Positions 29,341-38,521 of a stretch of DNA of 64,000 nucleotides are shown one piece after another. The translations under genes and the position numbers were made by a program. Within the stretch, counting starts at the first letter, position 1, and each line of letters starts with the position of its first letter. This DNA is from Winogradskyella forsetii (GTDB lineage: Bacteria > Bacteroidota > Bacteroidia > Flavobacteriales > Flavobacteriaceae): the NCBI RefSeq assembly GCF_013394595.1, contig NZ_CP053348.1, positions 1,550,001 through 1,614,000 of the forward strand, given 5' to 3'. The notes under the pieces were generated by a model. The model was given only the letters and a program-made list of their open reading frames with translations, was not told the DNA's origin and did no database searches.

Positions 29341-29922
29341 ATGGCTAAAAAGAAACAAAAGATAAAAGTAATGATAGCCTCAACCGTTTATGGATTTGAA
29401 AATGAGCTTTCTGCTATTGTTGCTCAATTATCTACTTTAAAATACGATGTAATTAATTCTCATCATGGTACAGTAAAAGTTAACCCAAATCTTTCTAACC
29501 TAGATAATTGTTTAAAAGCAGTCGAAGAATGTGATTTTTTTGTTGGTATTATTAGGCCTTATTATGGTACAGGTAACATTGACGATTTAAATATAACTTT
29601 TGAAGAAATTAAAACAGCAATAAAACTAGGTAAACCGTATTGGTTTTTGGTACATAGAGATGTGGTTTTTAGTAGATTGTTGCTTGGTAAAATTGAATGT
29701 AAAGATGGTAAAGGCTATATCATAAAAAAGAACAGATTTTTTGACGAACGCTCTATTGATATTTACAATCATGTGATTAAAGATGGAGAGCCTGTGGCTT
29801 TAAGGAATGGTAATTGGGCACAAGAATTTTATAGGTTAGATGAAGCAATGACCTATATACAAGCACAGTTTGGCGATAAAGAATTTATAGAGAGTTTAAT
29901 TAAAGATAGTGAAGATGAATAA
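29341..29922 (+). CDS. DUF4062 domain protein
   Basis: 193 residues. The start KIKVMIASTVYGFENELSAI and the segment CDFFVGIIRPYYGTG are typical of DUF4062. That domain has a Rossmann-like, TIR/SLOG-type fold and is often found as a sensor module in prokaryotic conflict systems. The C-terminal part holds WAQEFYRLDEAMTYIQAQFGD. Its stop overlaps the start of the next gene (AlbA_2 ATPase), so the two are translationally coupled and probably work together. The link to defence is inferred from the family and the neighbouring R-M genes; its biochemical activity is unknown. Confidence 0.75.
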   Translation: MAKKKQKIKVMIASTVYGFENELSAIVAQLSTLKYDVINSHHGTVKVNPNLSNLDNCLKAVEECDFFVGIIRPYYGTGNIDDLNITFEEIKTAIKLGKPYWFLVHRDVVFSRLLLGKIECKDGKGYIIKKNRFFDERSIDIYNHVIKDGEPVALRNGNWAQEFYRLDEAMTYIQAQFGDKEFIESLIKDSEDE

Positions 29923-31357
29923 TAGCTTTATAGTAAAAAATTTACTTGCTAAAGAAGAAGGTACACGCTTAGAGTTTAAAGCTGATGTGTCTCAAGCTGC
30001 TATTGCTAAAATTGTTACAAGCTTTATTAATACAGAAGGAGGAGATGTAATTATTGGTATAGATGACGATAAAGAGGTAATTGGTATTGAACATGCAGAA
30101 AGAAAGCTAAGCTCGTTACAGCAAACCTTATTAGAAAGCATAAAACCAGAAGCACCAATTTCTTTTCAAATAATAAATTATAAAAACAAAGATGTTATTC
30201 TTATAAGTACTTGGGAAGGTGCTAACAAACCTTATCAATTTAAGAATATTATTTATGTAAGAGAAAAGGCTACAACCAAAGTTTCTGATGTTAATTCGAT
30301 AACAAATTTAATAGCTGAACGCAAAAATGCAGACTTTCATTGGGAACGTAGAACTGTACTTGCAGCAGAATTAGATAATTTATCTCAAACAGAGATAGAG
30401 AAAACAATAGTTTTATATAAACAAAGATACACTAAAGCAACTATTTTAGACAATGAAGATTTTTTAGTGCAAACTGGACTTGTTAGAAATAATAATTTAA
30501 CCAATGCATGTGTGCTTTTGTTTGCAAGTTTACCTTTACGTTTTATTCCACAATCACCAATTAGAATTACTGTATTTCCAGGAAGTGAAACAGGAGATAC
30601 TTTCTTAGGAGATCGATTATTAAATAGAAATATATTTGAAAATATTGAAGATGCTTTAGATTATCTTGATATCGTTTTTGGTAAAACAATTGAAGTTGTA
30701 GATAATTTAAGAACAGAGAGGCACAATTATCCTCAGTTAGCTATTAGAGAAGCTCTTATGAATGCTGTAGTGCATAGAGATTATAATTCTGTAAATAGCT
30801 TTCTTCAAATTAATGTTTTTGCTGATAGAACTGAGATTTCTAATTATGGAACACTACCAGAAGGGATTACCATTAAAGATTTAAAAAAAGAGCATAATTC
30901 TATTCTTAGAAATCCAGATATTGCTCAAATATGTTTTACAAGACGCTATATAGAAATGTTAGGTAGCGGTACATTGAGAATGATTAATGATTGTAAGATA
31001 AATGGTTTTAAAACTCCTAAATGGGAAGAAGGAGATAAAACATTTAAAGTAATCTTTGAAGGTGTAAAACACAAAAACTCAAATGAGGGAGTAAATGAGG
31101 GAGTAAATGAGGGAGTAAAATATATAGTTTTTAAAGATATAAATGAGGGAGTAAATAAGACACTTAATGATGTACTTGGTATTATAAGAAATAACCCAGA
31201 ATTAAATACAAATGAAATAGCTAATCAAATAGGTAAAGGTGTATCTACAACAGAAAGATATCTTAAACTATTAAAAGAAGAAAATCTAATAGTTTTCTTA
31301 GGTTATCCTAAAACAGGAGGTTATGTGTTAAAAGAGCATTTAGATAGGTTGAAATAG
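29915..31357 (+). CDS. AlbA_2/Schlafen-domain putative DNA-binding protein with GHKL ATPase-like domain
   Basis: About 480 residues; I prefer the ATG at 29915 to the in-frame GTG at 29909. The N-terminus is a Schlafen AlbA_2 domain (EGTRLEFKAD, INTEGGDVIIGIDDD). The middle has the HATPase_c_4 signature (REALMNAVVHRDYNSV, about residue 280; MLGSGTLRM about 350). The C-terminus is a winged helix (about 410-470, LNTNEIANQIGKGVSTTERYLKLL). The linker carries three 12-bp repeats of AATGAGGGAGTA (EGVN units), which stay in frame. Often annotated as RecG-like or transcriptional regulator. It forms a pair with DUF4062 behind the R-M operon. Confidence 0.8.
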   Translation: MNNSFIVKNLLAKEEGTRLEFKADVSQAAIAKIVTSFINTEGGDVIIGIDDDKEVIGIEHAERKLSSLQQTLLESIKPEAPISFQIINYKNKDVILISTWEGANKPYQFKNIIYVREKATTKVSDVNSITNLIAERKNADFHWERRTVLAAELDNLSQTEIEKTIVLYKQRYTKATILDNEDFLVQTGLVRNNNLTNACVLLFASLPLRFIPQSPIRITVFPGSETGDTFLGDRLLNRNIFENIEDALDYLDIVFGKTIEVVDNLRTERHNYPQLAIREALMNAVVHRDYNSVNSFLQINVFADRTEISNYGTLPEGITIKDLKKEHNSILRNPDIAQICFTRRYIEMLGSGTLRMINDCKINGFKTPKWEEGDKTFKVIFEGVKHKNSNEGVNEGVNEGVKYIVFKDINEGVNKTLNDVLGIIRNNPELNTNEIANQIGKGVSTTERYLKLLKEENLIVFLGYPKTGGYVLKEHLDRLK

Positions 31358-31364
31358 TGAAAAA

Positions 31365-31505
31365 GTGCATCCGCAATTTGTAAAATATTACCATAGAAAA
31401 CATAAAACAAAAACCTTCTTCTTAAACCAACTAAGTAACAACGAAGAAGCGCTTTTTAATTACATAAATATCAACAGAGATAATCTAGATGAAGTTATAC
31501 AATAG
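31365..31505 (+). pseudogene. Short orphan open frame, coding-like remnant
   Basis: From a possible GTG at 31365, about 46 codons (KYYHRKHKTKTFFLNQLSNNEEALF...) run to TAG 31503-31505. The residue content looks like protein, but I do not recognise it and it has no convincing start or RBS. It probably belongs to gene debris between two defence genes. Confidence 0.3.
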
Positions 31506-31591
31506 TATAAACCATAACACGAGTTTTAACCAGTGAACACCTAACGTTTTTTAATAGCAAGTGAGATTAAAAGAGGTTTAAAATTAACGCA

Positions 31592-31717
31592 GAGGTTATC
31601 AGCCAATTAAAGCAAGAATTAGACTTGTATCGCTTGTATGCAAAAGATGATGCATTTTACCAAGCATTTTTTGATCCGATGAAGCGTATGGCGAATACAA
31701 GAAATAATATAGAATAA
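31592..31717 (+). pseudogene. Truncated open frame, C-terminal remnant of an unknown protein
   Basis: An open frame without a start codon encodes EVISQLKQELDLYRLYAKDDAFYQAFFDP and ends at TAA 31715. It looks like the helical C-terminus of a larger protein, possibly a lost restriction or helicase gene. No matching upstream part remains. Confidence 0.35.
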
Positions 31718-31770
31718 AGTTTAAAACCAATAATAACAATTTAATAAACCCCCAAAAATTAAAACTAAAA

Positions 31771-32643
31771 ATGAAATATTTATCTACTTCAGCATTAGCT
31801 AAAGAAAGACAATTAGATTCAAAAGAATTATTTAAAAAGTTAAAAGCAAAAGGTTGGATTTATAGAAAAGACGACTCTTGGCAATTAACAAAAAATGGTC
31901 GTGTTGCAGGAGGTGACACTAAATACAATCCAAAGTTTGGCGAATATGTTGTTTGGCCATTCAATTTAAATATTGAAATGGAAGTAGATTCCAATAACTT
32001 ATTAAATGCAACCAAAATAGGTGATCATTTTAATGTCTCAAACAGAAAAGTGAACTCGTACTTCTCGGATTTGGGTTGGATTCAAAAAGATCGAGATGGC
32101 TGGATTACAACAAAACCAGGAATTAAGAATGGTGGTCATCAAATGGAATTGAAAAATGGAGTACCCTTCGTGCTATGGGATAATGAGGTGCTTACTAATA
32201 AACACTTAATTAGAACCATTGGAATAGGCGAGGGCACACAAGAGGATAACGATAGTGAAATAGCCGAAAAAGACAAAGAATTAATAGATATTAGGAAAAA
32301 ATATCCTGCGGAAAAACGAACTTCGGACGGACATTATGTGAGAAGTCGTGCAGAGCTACTTATTGATAATTTCTTCTATAGGAATGGAATAGTCCACGCC
32401 TATGAAAAGAAATTAAATATAGAAGAGGTACTATATTGTGACTTTTATTTACCTGAAAATAAAATATATATTGAATATTGGGGAATGGAAGACGATAAAA
32501 AATATTTGGCTAGAAAAAAAAGAAAGTTAGAATTGTATGCGCAAAATGGTTTTACCTTAGTTGAATTAAATGACTCAGATGTTGAAAATCTAGAAGAAAA
32601 TTTAGAATCAAAATTAAGGAAGGTAGGATTAGTAATTAATTGA
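31771..32643 (+). CDS. Putative winged-helix plus PD-(D/E)XK-like nuclease
   Basis: 290 residues. The N-terminal ~130 residues hold two similar helix-turn units (STSALAKERQLDSKELFKKL and NLLNATKIGDHFNVSNRKVN), each followed by a W-(I/Q)-...-K-x-G segment, suggesting a duplicated DNA-binding domain. The C-terminal part has RSRAELLIDNFF, YCDFYLP and KIYIEYWG, with the E...D...E pattern of a restriction-endonuclease-like fold; a Trp occupies the position after the last Glu where Lys is usual. A role in defence or DNA processing is inferred from fold and place. It has its own 5' gap and no coupled neighbour. Confidence 0.6.
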   Translation: MKYLSTSALAKERQLDSKELFKKLKAKGWIYRKDDSWQLTKNGRVAGGDTKYNPKFGEYVVWPFNLNIEMEVDSNNLLNATKIGDHFNVSNRKVNSYFSDLGWIQKDRDGWITTKPGIKNGGHQMELKNGVPFVLWDNEVLTNKHLIRTIGIGEGTQEDNDSEIAEKDKELIDIRKKYPAEKRTSDGHYVRSRAELLIDNFFYRNGIVHAYEKKLNIEEVLYCDFYLPENKIYIEYWGMEDDKKYLARKKRKLELYAQNGFTLVELNDSDVENLEENLESKLRKVGLVIN

Positions 32644-32648
32644 AAAAT

Positions 32649-32963
32649 ACCATCGTCACTGCAGGTACGAAGTATCTCAGAAAGCACAACTTAGAAAGAT
32701 CACTTCGTACCTTGCGATGGCGTTTCGATTTGTGTTTTTCATGATAATAGACCAAGTATTTAAAGGCTCGTGAATAGGGGAGCGTATTTTGGATAAAATG
32801 AAAGATTTTGTACAGGTGTTTGTTAATGGGATGACTGGGTAATTACTTCTGAATTAAACAAGATTGAAATGCACTTAAAGGATTTAAGTGGGTTAAGATT
32901 TTAAAAGTGTAAAATTTTTGTCATATTAATAGCGAGTAAATTATATATAAGAAGAATTATTGG
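32649..32963. repeat. REP-like inverted repeat and gap before the five-gene operon
   Basis: CCATCG (32650) pairs with CGATGG (32715), and GGTACGAAGT (32664) pairs with ACTTCGTACC (32701), giving an outer and an inner stem. The CGTCACTGCAGGTACGAAG-type arm resembles the GTCATTGCGAG...CGAAGCAATC repeats seen near 39,900, 44,150 and 47,120. The rest, to 32963, holds a short coding-like scrap ending at about 32904 and no clear promoter. Confidence 0.65.
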
Positions 32964-33467
32964 ATGATAAAGATTGGAATAATAGGGCCTAATAAATCGG
33001 TTTGTGGGAATGATTTGTATAATTTTGGAGAAAACCTAGGCAAAGTTATAGCGCAAAAAGGCCGTGTATTTTTAAATGGAGGCGCAGGTGGTTTTATGGA
33101 AGCTGTTAGTAAAGGAGTAAAATCATCTAAAGAAACTTTCGACGGGCAAACAATAGGTGTTCTGCAAGGAGACAGTGCTGAAGACGCTAATGAATTTATA
33201 GATATAGCCATACCAACAGGTATGGGAATAGCACGGAATATGATTTTAATAAATAGCTCGGATATTATTATCGCAGCAGGAGGAGGAGCAGGTACATTGT
33301 CCGAATTAGCTTTTGCATGGCAAAAAAAGAAAATAGTTTTATGTGTCACAGAATTTGGCGGCTGGTCTAAGGAATTAGCAGGAAAAAATCTAGATCATAG
33401 ATTGAAAGATTTATTAATTCCCGTGAAGACGATTGAGGATATTGAAAAATATATTAAACAGATGTAA
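32964..33467 (+). CDS. LOG/TIGR00725-type SLOG-superfamily protein
   Basis: 167 residues with a Rossmann-like fold. The motifs GIIGPNKSVCGNDLY, GGAGGFMEAVSKG and AGGGAGTLSELAFAW match the SLOG superfamily (LOG/lysine-decarboxylase-like and TIGR00725 proteins), where the GGxGT(x)xE signature binds nucleotides. Plant-type LOG enzymes release cytokinin bases from nucleotides; other SLOG proteins are proposed sensors or hydrolases of nucleotide signals. This protein lacks the PGGxGT sequence of classic LOG and is closer to TIGR00725. It is first in a five-gene operon and ends 6 bp before the glycosyltransferase fusion, so it may supply or process a nucleotide-linked intermediate. Confidence 0.75.
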   Translation: MIKIGIIGPNKSVCGNDLYNFGENLGKVIAQKGRVFLNGGAGGFMEAVSKGVKSSKETFDGQTIGVLQGDSAEDANEFIDIAIPTGMGIARNMILINSSDIIIAAGGGAGTLSELAFAWQKKKIVLCVTEFGGWSKELAGKNLDHRLKDLLIPVKTIEDIEKYIKQM

Positions 33468-33473
33468 AAGTAT

Positions 33474-36287
33474 ATGGTTGTTTTTACAGTTGTAGTTACT
33501 CATGATAGAGTAAAATTATTAAAAAGAGCACTCAAATCTATTCATAATCAAGTTCGGAAACCAAACTTCGTAATCGTAGTTTCTAATTCTCAACAAAAAA
33601 ATCATCTTACAGAGCAACAGATATGTGAGGCTTATAATGTCATTTGGATTAAAAACGAAAGAACAAATAATTATTCAGGAGCTTTAAATACAGGTATAGA
33701 ATATTTTATTAGCAATAACGATATTGTTGATACAGTTTATTTTTCATCACTTGACGATGATGATGAATGGCATATAGATTATCTAGATGCAGTGACTTCA
33801 AATACTACCAATGAGGATATTGTTTTTGCGAACCTCATCAGACAAGATTCAAACATAGCGTCTCTTTTAAAATTACCTAAGCAACTAGATTTTCATAATT
33901 TCTTATATGGCAATCCAGGCGTTGGTGGCTCTAATACTTTTGTAAGATTAAAAACACTATTGAGAGCAGGTGGTTTTGACGAAGCAATGGTAGCTACAGT
34001 AGATAGAGATGTATTTGTAAGGTTATTTCAGTTGAAGCCTACATATAGAGTTCTTGAAAACCATCTCGTAACATTACATGTTGAAAATACGCGTCAGCGC
34101 TTGACAAACAATTTTGAACTCAAAAAAGAGAGTTATAGGTATTTCTACTATAAATATCAGCATATTATGACTTCTCTAGATAAGCAACGTTTTTTTAGCA
34201 GAGCAAAAAGAGTATTTGAATTTGAAGAAAAAGATATTGTTGTTTCTAATATAAACCAGCAATTAGGCAATAGGCAAGATATACTATTTAATGATCATAA
34301 AGATTTTGACTTCATTGTAGGCTTTATCGCCGGAGATAAAAAAATCGCAGAAAGAATTATTGACTCTATTATACAAAAAACAATTAGAGTAGATAAACTT
34401 TTGATAATAGATAATCTATCATTTTTAGATGGGTTTGATGATGTAAAAAAAAAATTAGTCAAATCTAAAATAGACTTTGTAATTGTGCATAAAGCGGATT
34501 GGGAGACTAATTTAAAATTAGGCTATTATGGCACGTACTTTAAAAAGTTTAATAAAATAAACTCTATTCCTATTGGTCGCACAATACTTCAACATCATTT
34601 GTTTACAGAATCTATATCATTTAAAAATCCAGTGTATTGGGTTATAGATGATGATATTACTTTTTCTAATACACATGGGAATAATAAGGGTTCAAAAACA
34701 GATTTGTTTTCTATTATCAATAACTATAAAGATGATTATGATGCCTTAATAGGCAGTGTAAGTAAAGACCCACCATTACCTTTTTTATCATCTATTAGAG
34801 TGCAATTGGTAGATTTAGTTTACAGTTTGTATTCCAATAACCAAGAAGAGTTAGATTTTAATAATCTTAAAGAATTAAAGGATTATTATTATGATATTTC
34901 AGATTCGCATTTTACACATGTTGAATCACCTATTTACTATGGTTCCAATATAGAAAAAGATATCGTTTACATTTTTTCAGGTAAATCAGTTTCTAGGCCT
35001 GTTTTACAAAAAAAAGAGATTAATCATTCGGAAGTTGTTAGTAATCGAGGTCCTAATACCTTGATTTTTAATAGGGATTTGCTGCGATTTTATCCTGTGG
35101 TGAATTTAGAAGTAAATGATAAGTTTGTACGAAGAGGTGATTTGTTTTGGGCGCTTTTAAATCAATCAGTATCTAATAGAAAAATTGCGGAGCATACGTT
35201 TTGTGTTGATCAAAATAGACCTATTCAAAATTTTAGAATAGAGCACGAACTTGATAAATCGGCTAATGATATTATAGGTTATGCATTCAATAAGGCTATA
35301 ATTAAAACAATTGATGAAATAAAACAGAACACGAAACCTAATAGACCAAAGGATATTTATGAAAGGTTAAATGAAGCTGGCTTTTTTAATGTTTTTTTAG
35401 TAGAATATAAAAAGACCATAATAAAAAGAAAGTCTCGTTTTTTAATGAACTATTATAGAATAGCTGGACTACTAGAAATATTAGGCAAAGATTATAATTT
35501 TATAGGGGCTTATGCTAATCAATTTACTGACCTAGTTTTAAAGAAATATTTTATCGATATTATTGAAGTTTCAAAAAACGAAATATTGTTAAAGCAATTT
35601 ATAGAATCTTTAGCGACTACAGTATGGTCTTATACCGATTCAATTAAAAGAAATATAGAAACAACGGATAGTAATAAACAAAAAATTAAAGAGGCATTTG
35701 AGTTAGATACAGATTTAGTCTTGCTAGGAGATGGATCTGAAGGCATCGTTTTTACGGACTATACGTTTGTGTATAAATCATTTTATTCTATAAAAGATTA
35801 TGAATGGGAACTGTTAAAAAACAATAAGTGTGTGTTTTCTAAATGTACTTTGTTAGAATCTTTAGAGCTTGTAGAAAATACAAATGGTAACTATATTAAA
35901 TATCCTTATCATCCTTTTAAATCAATGGATTATGTAGAGGAAGATCAACTCATTTATTTTTTGAGATTCTGTAAAAATAATGGGCTTATATTTTCAAATA
36001 TTAAACCTGTAAATTTTATTGTTATTAATGATAAGGATTTAAAGCTTATAGATTATGGTAGGTCATTTGAACCATATACAGAGCGTAAATATATAAACAT
36101 GATTAAAAGAGCATTTTTAATGCTTAATTATCCTAAAATGTTAGATTTAGAATTTAGGAGTTTAACAGCAAAAATTAATTTAGGTGAAATCCCATTAGAA
36201 ATTAAGGGTTGGGAGAATTTCATGACTAAAGTAATTAATCATAAAGAAAATAAGGAGATTATAAATTCAAAAGAGTTAGTTAAATGA
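33474..36287 (+). CDS. Fusion of two GT-A-like glycosyltransferase domains and a kinase-like domain
   Basis: 937 residues. The N-terminal ~260 residues are a family-2-like GT-A domain: FTVVVTHDRVKLLKRALKSI and an acidic metal motif SSLDDDDEW (Asp94-97). Residues about 280-600 form a second GT-A-like domain (DFIVGFIAGDKKIAERIIDSI, YWVIDDDITF, and a later NRGPNTLIFNRDLL). The C-terminal ~190 residues look like a protein-kinase fold: GDGSEG glycine loop (752-757), VYKSF lysine (768), NGLIFSNIKPVNFIV (about 837-851) and LIDYGRSF (DYG at 860). In the catalytic loop HRD is replaced by FSN, so phosphotransfer is doubtful; it may be a pseudokinase. No membrane segments. It overlaps the next gene by 4 bp. 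Confidence 0.65.
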   Translation: MVVFTVVVTHDRVKLLKRALKSIHNQVRKPNFVIVVSNSQQKNHLTEQQICEAYNVIWIKNERTNNYSGALNTGIEYFISNNDIVDTVYFSSLDDDDEWHIDYLDAVTSNTTNEDIVFANLIRQDSNIASLLKLPKQLDFHNFLYGNPGVGGSNTFVRLKTLLRAGGFDEAMVATVDRDVFVRLFQLKPTYRVLENHLVTLHVENTRQRLTNNFELKKESYRYFYYKYQHIMTSLDKQRFFSRAKRVFEFEEKDIVVSNINQQLGNRQDILFNDHKDFDFIVGFIAGDKKIAERIIDSIIQKTIRVDKLLIIDNLSFLDGFDDVKKKLVKSKIDFVIVHKADWETNLKLGYYGTYFKKFNKINSIPIGRTILQHHLFTESISFKNPVYWVIDDDITFSNTHGNNKGSKTDLFSIINNYKDDYDALIGSVSKDPPLPFLSSIRVQLVDLVYSLYSNNQEELDFNNLKELKDYYYDISDSHFTHVESPIYYGSNIEKDIVYIFSGKSVSRPVLQKKEINHSEVVSNRGPNTLIFNRDLLRFYPVVNLEVNDKFVRRGDLFWALLNQSVSNRKIAEHTFCVDQNRPIQNFRIEHELDKSANDIIGYAFNKAIIKTIDEIKQNTKPNRPKDIYERLNEAGFFNVFLVEYKKTIIKRKSRFLMNYYRIAGLLEILGKDYNFIGAYANQFTDLVLKKYFIDIIEVSKNEILLKQFIESLATTVWSYTDSIKRNIETTDSNKQKIKEAFELDTDLVLLGDGSEGIVFTDYTFVYKSFYSIKDYEWELLKNNKCVFSKCTLLESLELVENTNGNYIKYPYHPFKSMDYVEEDQLIYFLRFCKNNGLIFSNIKPVNFIVINDKDLKLIDYGRSFEPYTERKYINMIKRAFLMLNYPKMLDLEFRSLTAKINLGEIPLEIKGWENFMTKVINHKENKEIINSKELVK

Positions 36288-37084
36288 TTAATACGTTAAA
36301 AAAGTTTATAACTATCAAGACGATTGCTAATAATAGAGAAGCAAACCTTGAAGGAATTAATTTAGTTAAAGGTTTATTAGAAAAAATAGGTTTTACAATA
36401 TCGATAGAAGGCGATAGTCCTTATAATCAACCTGTAATAATAGCTAAGTATATTAATGTTAATTCGTCAAAAAAAGTAACATTGTATAATCATTATGACG
36501 TTGAAAAAATAAATAAAAAAGAAAAATGGAAAACAGACCCTTTTGTTCTAACTGAAATTGAAGGTCGGTACTATGCAAGAGGAATAGCAGATAATAAAGG
36601 TATACTTATATGCCGCATATTTGCCTTTTTGGAAATGAAAGAAAAAGGATTTGAAATACCAAATATATTGTGGATTATTCAAGGTGAAGAAGAGGTTGCA
36701 GGAAAAACACCTTTTGAAGTGATACCAAAACATATTGCCGAATTTGGTTCTAAAATATATGTTGAAGAAACAGGAGTTGGTAAAGGAGAAATACCAGTTA
36801 TCTTTTATTTACCAGTGACTAAAAAACAGCCTTCTTACTTAACAGAATTAAACAATGTTATATATAACGGTGACGCTATTTTTGATAATAGGAGCTTAAA
36901 TAAATTCACAAAATGTCCTTTTGTTTCTAATATACCAGAGGGTGGCATTTATATTGGTTTTGGTCCCAATGACGGTAAATGCAACATACATAGAGAAAAT
37001 GAAAGTTTAGATACTATAAAATTAGAAAAACATAAAGAGGTGTTTACGCAATTTATACAATGGATTAATAAGGCTGAAATATAA
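36284..37084 (+). CDS. Short M20-family metallopeptidase-like protein
   Basis: 266 residues. All five M20 metal-ligand positions look present: NHYDV (His70, Asp72), ARGIADNKG (Asp103), QGEEEVAG (catalytic Glu and ligand, 135-137), VEETG (about 161) and IHRENE (His236). Classic M20 enzymes have about 400 residues because a dimerisation (lid) domain is inserted after the fourth ligand; here only about 70 residues separate VEETG from IHREN, so the lid is missing or vestigial. It may hydrolyse or deacylate an amide on a biosynthetic intermediate. It starts inside the end of the fusion gene (ATGA overlap) and ends 2 bp before the AsnB-like gene, so it is part of one transcript. Confidence 0.75.
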   Translation: MINTLKKFITIKTIANNREANLEGINLVKGLLEKIGFTISIEGDSPYNQPVIIAKYINVNSSKKVTLYNHYDVEKINKKEKWKTDPFVLTEIEGRYYARGIADNKGILICRIFAFLEMKEKGFEIPNILWIIQGEEEVAGKTPFEVIPKHIAEFGSKIYVEETGVGKGEIPVIFYLPVTKKQPSYLTELNNVIYNGDAIFDNRSLNKFTKCPFVSNIPEGGIYIGFGPNDGKCNIHRENESLDTIKLEKHKEVFTQFIQWINKAEI

Positions 37085-37086
37085 AT

Positions 37087-38520
37087 ATGTGCGGTATTGC
37101 TGCTTTAATAGGAAATCATAATTCCCACGCTATCCATAAATGTCTAAGGCTTTTAAGTCATAGAGGTAAAGATGGTTCTAATATATATCAGGATAATAAT
37201 ATAGCCATAGGTTTTAATCGTTTGGCAATTAACGATGAATCTGAAAAAGGAATGCAACCATTTGAGTTTGGAGACTATATTGGTGTATTTAACGGAGAGA
37301 TTTTTAATTTTAAATCTTTGGCAAAAGAAAATAACATCTCATTAGTCTCTGAATGCGATACCGAAATTATTTTACCCTTATTTGCTAAATATGGAGGAGA
37401 AGTAATTCATCTTTTAGATGGGTTCTATTCAGGCTTAATATATCATAAAACAACTCATAATGTATATACAGTTAGGGATTATATTGGAAAAAAACCGCTC
37501 TTTTACGGTTCTAGTGTATCATCTAAATTTATTGCTAGTGAGTTAAAGTGTATTAGTGAAATAGAAAACTTTGAATTTGTTCCAAAGGGGTTTTCTATTA
37601 TAGATAATAATTCAATTTCAAATAATATAAAGCATCAGTTTTTAGATAAATCACCATTAGATTTAAAAGAAATAATTATAAAGGCTATCGAAAAGAGGAT
37701 TCCTGAAAACAGAGATATACCTGTTGGTGTTTTTTTAAGTGGTGGAATCGATAGTTCTATAATAGCATCAATTGTGAATACGTTAACTAAAAATGTGATT
37801 TATTATTCGCTCGTAGATTTTGAGAGTGAAGATTATAAATTTGTTCAAGAATTATCAGTTTTTTTAGGTATTGAAGAGCAATTAATAATGGTTTCATTGC
37901 CTGATCCAGATGAATTAGATCAGTTAATAGATCAGTTGGTTTATCAAACAGAAAGTTATAATCCGTCTATAATAAGTAATGGTTTAGCCACATATCTTTT
38001 ATCTAAATCGGCTTCAAAAGATGGTTTAAAAGTGATATTATCAGGAGAAGGAGCAGATGAGCTATTTTGTGGTTATAAAATTTCTAAGGATGCAGAAGTA
38101 ACTAGGAATAAAAGTAAAACTTTGATTAATAATTTACACTTTACTGAGTTAAGACGATTAGATTTGGCATCAATGGCTAAAACTATTGAAGTAAGGTGTC
38201 CTTTTTTAGATAAACAAGTTTATGAAGCTTCCTTAGATTTATCAATAAAGCAGCTAACAGATAAACAAGTATTGAGAGATTTGTTTATGGAAGAGTTACC
38301 AAAAGATATTATATCTCGTAAAAAAACTGCATTCGATGTTGGTTCAGGTATTAGAAAATTAGTAGTAGAGCATCTTTGTCATAATAATGAATTGGAGAGA
38401 CAGTCTTTAAAAAAAATATGGTCTAAATATTATCCGGAAAGACTATTCGTAGAGGATTATTTCCATCAATACCCTGTTTTTGATGATGCAATAGACAAAA
38501 GAGGGATCAAACATAGATAA
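37087..38520 (+). CDS. Asparagine synthetase B-like amidotransferase
   Basis: 477 residues with both domains of glutamine-hydrolysing AsnB. The class II amidotransferase domain has Cys2 (MCGIAAL) as nucleophile, LSHRGKDG and FNGEIFN. The synthetase domain (from about 200) has the PP-loop VFLSGGIDSS and SGEGADELFCGY. AsnB makes asparagine from aspartate, ATP and glutamine; many homologues in gene clusters amidate other carboxylates or condense an amine with an acid. It is shorter than housekeeping AsnB (about 520-550 from memory). Its location between a peptidase-like and an N-acyltransferase-like gene favours a dedicated biosynthetic role. Confidence 0.9.
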   Translation: MCGIAALIGNHNSHAIHKCLRLLSHRGKDGSNIYQDNNIAIGFNRLAINDESEKGMQPFEFGDYIGVFNGEIFNFKSLAKENNISLVSECDTEIILPLFAKYGGEVIHLLDGFYSGLIYHKTTHNVYTVRDYIGKKPLFYGSSVSSKFIASELKCISEIENFEFVPKGFSIIDNNSISNNIKHQFLDKSPLDLKEIIIKAIEKRIPENRDIPVGVFLSGGIDSSIIASIVNTLTKNVIYYSLVDFESEDYKFVQELSVFLGIEEQLIMVSLPDPDELDQLIDQLVYQTESYNPSIISNGLATYLLSKSASKDGLKVILSGEGADELFCGYKISKDAEVTRNKSKTLINNLHFTELRRLDLASMAKTIEVRCPFLDKQVYEASLDLSIKQLTDKQVLRDLFMEELPKDIISRKKTAFDVGSGIRKLVVEHLCHNNELERQSLKKIWSKYYPERLFVEDYFHQYPVFDDAIDKRGIKHR

Positions 38521-38521
38521 G

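Noticed and set aside
31080-31155. 12-bp AATGAGGGAGTA repeats in the AlbA_2 gene as a phase switch
   Set aside because: Multiples of three; only the EGVN linker length would vary. Such linkers are common in this family.
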